From contig NZ_CP016757.1 of the NCBI RefSeq assembly GCF_001701045.1, positions 761,501-825,500 on the forward strand: a stretch of 64,000 bases of DNA. Reading direction: 5' to 3'. Within the stretch, counting starts at the first letter, position 1, and each line of letters opens with the position of its first letter. A program made the position numbers and the translations under genes. This DNA is from Cloacibacillus porcorum. Its GTDB lineage: Bacteria; Synergistota; Synergistia; Synergistales; Synergistaceae. The notes beneath the pieces were generated by a model, which worked only from the letters and a program-made list of their open reading frames with translations, had not been told where the DNA came from and made no database searches. This document shows positions 60,159 through 64,000 of the stretch, in pieces.

Positions 60159-61559
60159 CTACCGATAGTCGATCATTATCGCGATAACTATCAGAGCGGC
60201 TTGAATGCAAAAGATGATGCAGAACCTTGGAATAAACCATTTCATCCATTTGGCGTAGGGAATATTTGCCACGCCGCAGAATACGGCGGCAAACGCCGTC
60301 GGCCACAGAATATTTGAGAGGCCGTCTCCAAACTGGAAGGCGAGTACGGCGACCTGGCGTGATATCCCCAGTAAGTCTGACAGCGGCGCCATGATCGGCA
60401 TTGTCGTAGCGGCCTGTCCCGATCCCGAGGGGATGAAGAAGTTGATAAGCGTCTGTACGAACAGCATACCGATCCCGGCGAGCCATTTCGGCATTGTCGA
60501 AAGCGGGATGAACATCCCGTTGATGACGGTGTCTACGATATTTCCCTGCTGCAGGATGATCAGAATTCCTCTCGCGATGCCTATCATCATCGCGCCGTAG
60601 GCGATATCTTTGAACCCCGCCGCCATTGTCTTAGCGATCTTGTCCGGTCCCCAGCCGGCTATGAAGCCGCATAATATTCCCATACCCAGGAGAAGTCCCG
60701 CAAGTTCGTCGAGATACCATCCCCACTTGAGGACAGAGATGACCATAATGACGATCGTGGCGCCCCCTGTGAGGAGTATCAGCTTGTGACGCCCTGTCAT
60801 TTCGAGGTTTGCGAGATGGGACTGGTCCAGCCCGAAGTCGCCGCATTCGATGCCGTATACGGCGCTTGACTGGGGATTCCTCTTTACCTTTATGGCATAG
60901 TGCATAATGAGGGCGACACTTGTCGTGCACATCACAAACCAGCAGAATAAGCGGTATGCGATGCCGGAGAAGAGAGGCAGCTCCGCAAACTGCTGTGCGA
61001 TACCGACATTGAAGGGGTTGGTGAACGAACCGCTGTAACCGAGTCCGACGCCCATCGCCACGATCGCCATCCCAGTCACCGCGTCATAGCCAAGGGCTAT
61101 CGCAAGTCCTACAAATATGGGGGTGAAGCTGAGCGCCTCCTCAAACATGCCGTATGTTCCGCCGGCAAACGCGAAGAGGAATACAAATATAGGGATTATG
61201 AAAATACGGTATTTATCACGCGTCATCTGGAGCATTCTCGAGATACCGGCGTGGATGGCTCCGGAGGCGATGATTATCATCAGCGAGGCATAGGAGATAA
61301 ACACGAAAAATACGGTGCTGGCGGCGTTTATCAGCCCTTTTTCCACGGCTATCAGCGTATCGAACGGCATTACAGGCGTCTGTGCGATGTTGTGATATGT
61401 CCCCGGTATTATTGTAAGCCGGCCCGCGGCGTTCTCCGTCCGCTGAAATTCTCCTGCCGGAAGGAGCCACGAGGCCAGCGCCGCCACTAAAATTATGAGG
61501 AAAAGCAATACATATGTGTCAGGTACCTTAAGTTTGAACTTCATTGATGATTTTGTCAT
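60159..61559 (-). CDS. YfcC-family (C4-dicarboxylate/amino acid) transporter
   Basis: This 466-residue membrane protein has about 12 helices and the YfcC/DcuC-type motifs VLLFLIILVAALASWLLPAGEF, FAFAGGTYGMFEEALSFTPIF, GVGLGYSGSFTNPFNVGIAQ, and INFFIPSGSGQAATTMPIMAP. YfcC relatives are described as carriers for C4-dicarboxylates, arginine/ornithine or acylated amino acids. ATG 61559 has an AGAGAGGTG site. It lies between two M20 genes on the same strand. Confidence 0.88.
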   Translation of the reverse strand: MTKSSMKFKLKVPDTYVLLFLIILVAALASWLLPAGEFQRTENAAGRLTIIPGTYHNIAQTPVMPFDTLIAVEKGLINAASTVFFVFISYASLMIIIASGAIHAGISRMLQMTRDKYRIFIIPIFVFLFAFAGGTYGMFEEALSFTPIFVGLAIALGYDAVTGMAIVAMGVGLGYSGSFTNPFNVGIAQQFAELPLFSGIAYRLFCWFVMCTTSVALIMHYAIKVKRNPQSSAVYGIECGDFGLDQSHLANLEMTGRHKLILLTGGATIVIMVISVLKWGWYLDELAGLLLGMGILCGFIAGWGPDKIAKTMAAGFKDIAYGAMMIGIARGILIILQQGNIVDTVINGMFIPLSTMPKWLAGIGMLFVQTLINFFIPSGSGQAATTMPIMAPLSDLLGISRQVAVLAFQFGDGLSNILWPTAFAAVFCGVANIPYAKWMKWFIPRFCIIFCIQAALIVIAIMIDYR

Positions 61560-61664
61560 AAGAAACACCTCTCTTTGTCCCAAATGTTTATTTTTTTACT
61601 AAAAGCCGGCTCTTTCACTATGCACGGAAACGGCTGAATAAATTATCTGTGCGGTTTCTGCGGC

Positions 61665-62855
61665 TCACAATGCGGAGATCTTTGACTCGAATTCCGCGCG
61701 GATATCTTCTCTCAAGCTTTGGTCTGTAAGTACCTTCAGGGCGATGTCCGCCATTATGGCCGCACCTTTGACGAGGGCGGAATGTCCCTCTTCGCTGGTC
61801 GTCGCCAGAGCGAACCCGCGCGTATGGAGGTCAAGCTTTTCTTCCGTTATTGCAAGCTCGGGCTGTATGGCCGGACATCTGTAGGAGACGTTACCGACGT
61901 CTGTCGACCCTGTGGGGAGGTGGTTTTTCGTACATATGACGCCATATTCCGCCATAGTCTTCTCAGCGAGCAGCTCAGCTGCGAGGTTCGGCAGCATCGA
62001 GTCAAAGCTTTTCATAAATTTCTTCCACGATACCTCCGTATTTACAGCGGCGGCGCAGCTCTTCGCACAGTTGATCACCGCTTCGGTCAGCCCGGCAAGC
62101 ATCGCCTTATCAGGAGCCCTCGTCTCGACCTGACACACTGCGAGGTCCGGGATTATATTCACGGCGCCTCTGACCTCTTTTATTATGGCGTGCATTCTGC
62201 AGTAATCATGCATATGCAGCCGGAGCATATTGAGGCCGTCCATAAAGAGAAGCATCCCGTTCTGCGCGCTTCGCCCCTTCCACGGTGACGCCGCGGAGTG
62301 GGAAGTCTGTCCGGTAAATGTAAATTCAAGCCCGTCGATGCCAAGCGCCCTATAATCGGCGAAGCTCTCACCGGCGTAGGAATGGAACATAAAGGCAAGG
62401 TCGACATCGTCAAAGATTCCGGCGTCCGCCATTTGGACCTTTGCTCCGTCAGTCTCCTCGGCGGGCGTACCGATGACGCGGATCTCTCCCGCTGTTTCGC
62501 CGATCGCCTCCCCAACGGCCAACCCCGCGTAGAGGGCCATCGTACCGTGGAGATTATGCCCGCAGCCGTGGCCGATTTCCGGCAGCGCGTCGTACTCCGC
62601 CATAATTGCGACCACAGGCTTTTTTTGCGCGCAGGCGGGCGAAGCCTTTACGGCTTTGAAAGCGGTAGGCAGCCCCAGGTAGGGATACTCCACGGAAAAT
62701 CCGGCGCTGATTAATTTTTCAGCCATCAATCTGCTGGATTCATACTCCTCCTGTGACAGCTCCGGATGGGCCGCGAGATAATCGCTGAAGGCAGTCATCT
62801 CTGCCCTTTTTTGAGAAAGATAGCAATGAGCCTTTTCGAACGCCTGTTTTGACAT
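61665..62855 (-). CDS. M20 amidohydrolase (AbgA/HipO-like), copy B
   Basis: This 396-residue enzyme has HPELSQEEYESSRLM, EYDALPEIGHGCGHNLHG, GTPAEETDGAKV and TSHSAASPWKGRSA, with almost the same spacing as copy A. The start ATG 62855 has AAAGGTGG eight bases upstream. It is the first gene of the M20-YfcC-M20 cassette; copies A and B probably arose by duplication. Confidence 0.87.
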   Translation of the reverse strand: MSKQAFEKAHCYLSQKRAEMTAFSDYLAAHPELSQEEYESSRLMAEKLISAGFSVEYPYLGLPTAFKAVKASPACAQKKPVVAIMAEYDALPEIGHGCGHNLHGTMALYAGLAVGEAIGETAGEIRVIGTPAEETDGAKVQMADAGIFDDVDLAFMFHSYAGESFADYRALGIDGLEFTFTGQTSHSAASPWKGRSAQNGMLLFMDGLNMLRLHMHDYCRMHAIIKEVRGAVNIIPDLAVCQVETRAPDKAMLAGLTEAVINCAKSCAAAVNTEVSWKKFMKSFDSMLPNLAAELLAEKTMAEYGVICTKNHLPTGSTDVGNVSYRCPAIQPELAITEEKLDLHTRGFALATTSEEGHSALVKGAAIMADIALKVLTDQSLREDIRAEFESKISAL

Positions 62856-62889
62856 TTTGACTACCACCTTTTATATGATGTTTTTTATC

Positions 62890-63021
62890 TCAGTACATTA
62901 AGCAGCCCCATAAAGAAAATAGGGAAATATCTAAAGAGCGGCAGAGAGAGACCCTCGCATAGGCTACGGCCTCTCCCTGTTCGCCGTGCAGCATACCAAG
63001 CTGATCCTTTGTTAGCTCCAT
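62890..63021 (-). pseudogene. Remnant of an aconitase-X-like gene
   Basis: The frame from ATG 63021 (a GTGAGGATA site precedes it) reads MELTKDQLGMLHGEQGEA-VAYA, which matches the N-terminus of aconitase X catalytic proteins (xLTxEExxMLxGExGEAxxKA). After about 23 residues the match stops and the frame ends at 62890. The rest of the gene is absent, so this looks like a truncated relic left by a deletion next to the M20 cassette. It is too short for certainty. Confidence 0.5.
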
Positions 63022-63207
63022 TATCCTCACTGCTTTCTCTCGGTAGATTATGATTTCTTGTTAAAATAAAAAATTAAAAATATATTTCAATATATAGATA
63101 GTAATAGGTGAATGTAATTGGTTTATCAAATTTTACTGAGAGTAATCTGATATTTTGAATATGATATTGATGTAATTTTGATACCGCAGGATAGATTTGA
63201 GAAAAGA

Positions 63208-63260
63208 ATGAAAGACACGGCCCTCTTTCCGGCAAAAGGGGCCGTGTCTTTCATCTCTAT
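63208..63260 (-). terminator. Terminator of the antiporter gene
   Basis: ATGAAAGACACGGCCC (63208-63223) pairs with GGGCCGTGTCTTTCAT (63239-63254). It lies about 50 bases after the stop on the minus strand; the T-rich part is weak but the 16-base stem is exact. The 62868-63305 gap otherwise holds only the AcnX remnant and an AT-rich stretch. Confidence 0.8.
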
Positions 63261-63305
63261 ACAGCGGCAGGGAGGAACAAAACCCGCCTGAAGAGACTAT
63301 ATTGA

Positions 63306-64000
63306 TTAATAAAGGACCAAAGCTCCAACCATCGCGGCGATGAATATCGGGATATTATAATGCAGGAACGTCGGTACGCAGGTGTCCCATATGTGGTTGT
63401 GCTGTCCGTCCGCGTTCAGTCCCGCCGTGGGACCGAGCGTCGTATCGGAGGCGGGAGAACCGGCGTCTCCCAGCGCGCCGGCGGCGGCGATGAGACAGGC
63501 TGTCGCTCCGACAGAGAAACCGAGCTGCATTGCGAGCGGGCAGTAGATGGCCGCGATTACGGGGACCGTGCCGAAAGAGGTCCCGATTCCCATCGTAACG
63601 AGCAGCCCAACGGCCAGCATGAGGAAGGCCCCCCAGAACTTGCTTCCGCCGACCAGCGATACAACGCTGTTTACAAGGTGCTCAACGGATTTAGTCTCTC
63701 TGAGGACCGTGCCGTAACCGGCGGCGATGAGCATTACGAAGGCTATGAGTCCCATTATTTCAAGCCCGCCGAGAAAACTTTCGTCAATATCTTTGAATTT
63801 CAACACCCCGGTGACGATCATGACGAGGAGCGCCACAAGCGCTCCCAGCGGCATTGAGCCTGACCATAGCTGGGCGGCGAAGGCCGCAATTATCGCCACC
63901 ATCGTCAGATAGTGCGTCTTTGTAAAGGTGCTTGGCATATCCTCCGCCGAACCGCCGATTATCGGTTTATCCTCGTAGTGTCTCGGGCGGTTATAGGTTA
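63306..64000 (-). CDS. Na+/H+ antiporter family protein (YuiF/NhaC-like), 5' end outside window
   Basis: The frame is open to the right edge, so the start is outside; about 231 residues are visible. They include TYNRPRHYEDKPIIGG before an in-frame Met, about six helices, and the family end GALGDAGSPASDTTLGPTAG with NHIWDTCVPTFLHYNIPI. This end is typical of YuiF-type Na+/H+ antiporter-family proteins, sometimes called histidine transporters. It has its own terminator. Confidence 0.85.
   Translation of the reverse strand, partial: TYNRPRHYEDKPIIGGSAEDMPSTFTKTHYLTMVAIIAAFAAQLWSGSMPLGALVALLVMIVTGVLKFKDIDESFLGGLEIMGLIAFVMLIAAGYGTVLRETKSVEHLVNSVVSLVGGSKFWGAFLMLAVGLLVTMGIGTSFGTVPVIAAIYCPLAMQLGFSVGATACLIAAAGALGDAGSPASDTTLGPTAGLNADGQHNHIWDTCVPTFLHYNIPIFIAAMVGALVLY

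Noticed and set aside
1-64000. CRISPR arrays, rRNA genes, insertion sequences
   Set aside because: No regularly spaced repeats, rRNA segments or transposase genes were seen on either strand.

Overview
The window looks like chromosome from an anaerobic, diderm, amino-acid- or peptide-fermenting bacterium, most likely of the Synergistota (Cloacibacillus/Synergistes type). This is an inference from gene content. The evidence is LPS sugar genes, a Skp-like chaperone and a trimeric autotransporter (so an outer membrane), oxygen-sensitive class III ribonucleotide reductase as the only RNR here, an Etf-linked 2-hydroxyacid dehydrogenase, a LIV-type ABC transporter, a TRAP transporter and four M20 amidohydrolases. 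No rRNA, complete tRNA or CRISPR array was seen.

Region 1 (1-14.3 kb) is the right end of a prophage. It starts inside a lytic transglycosylase, followed by an M15 endolysin, a LydA-like holin, small membrane or spanin-like genes, and then four genes in the order of the T7 internal-virion (DNA ejection) block: gp13-like, gp14-like, gp15-like and a giant gp16-like protein. The giant protein (2400 residues) carries an ADP-ribosyltransferase-like domain and an HEMGH zincin in its middle. A complete YoeB-type toxin with a RelB/DinJ-type antitoxin sits on the opposite strand between the gp15-like and gp16-like genes. The prophage ends at a tRNA-3'-like sequence and a decayed integrase.

Region 2 (14.3-29 kb) holds an orphan 487-residue protein, an RclA-like flavoprotein with a palindromic operator, a Skp-like chaperone with a YadA-type adhesin that has an unusual tail, an XRE regulator, small zinc-ribbon and secreted proteins, and a three-gene operon (kdsB-kdnB-kdnA) that reads as biosynthesis and activation of 8-amino-Kdo for LPS. 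An M20 hydrolase and a C40 cell-wall hydrolase follow.

Region 3 (29-45 kb) holds prmA-rsmE and lrgAB, then a long minus-strand catabolic operon: amidase, nitrilase, TRAP (P, Q, M), D-2-hydroxyacid dehydrogenase, LarA-like protein, GntR regulator. It has a near-perfect sigma-70 promoter and a PdhR/FadR-like palindrome. Next to it are a branched-chain aminotransferase and etfB-etfA-FAD dehydrogenase. Together they suggest uptake of a nitrile, amide or hydroxy acid and its conversion through a 2-keto acid to an amino acid.

Region 4 (45-64 kb) holds nrdR-nrdD-nrdG with tandem NrdR boxes, an M20/DUF3100/membrane-protein cassette, livJ-livH-livM-livG-livF, an M13 endopeptidase, an M20-YfcC transporter-M20 cassette, a remnant of an aconitase-X-like gene, and the C-terminal part of a Na+/H+ antiporter running off the right edge.
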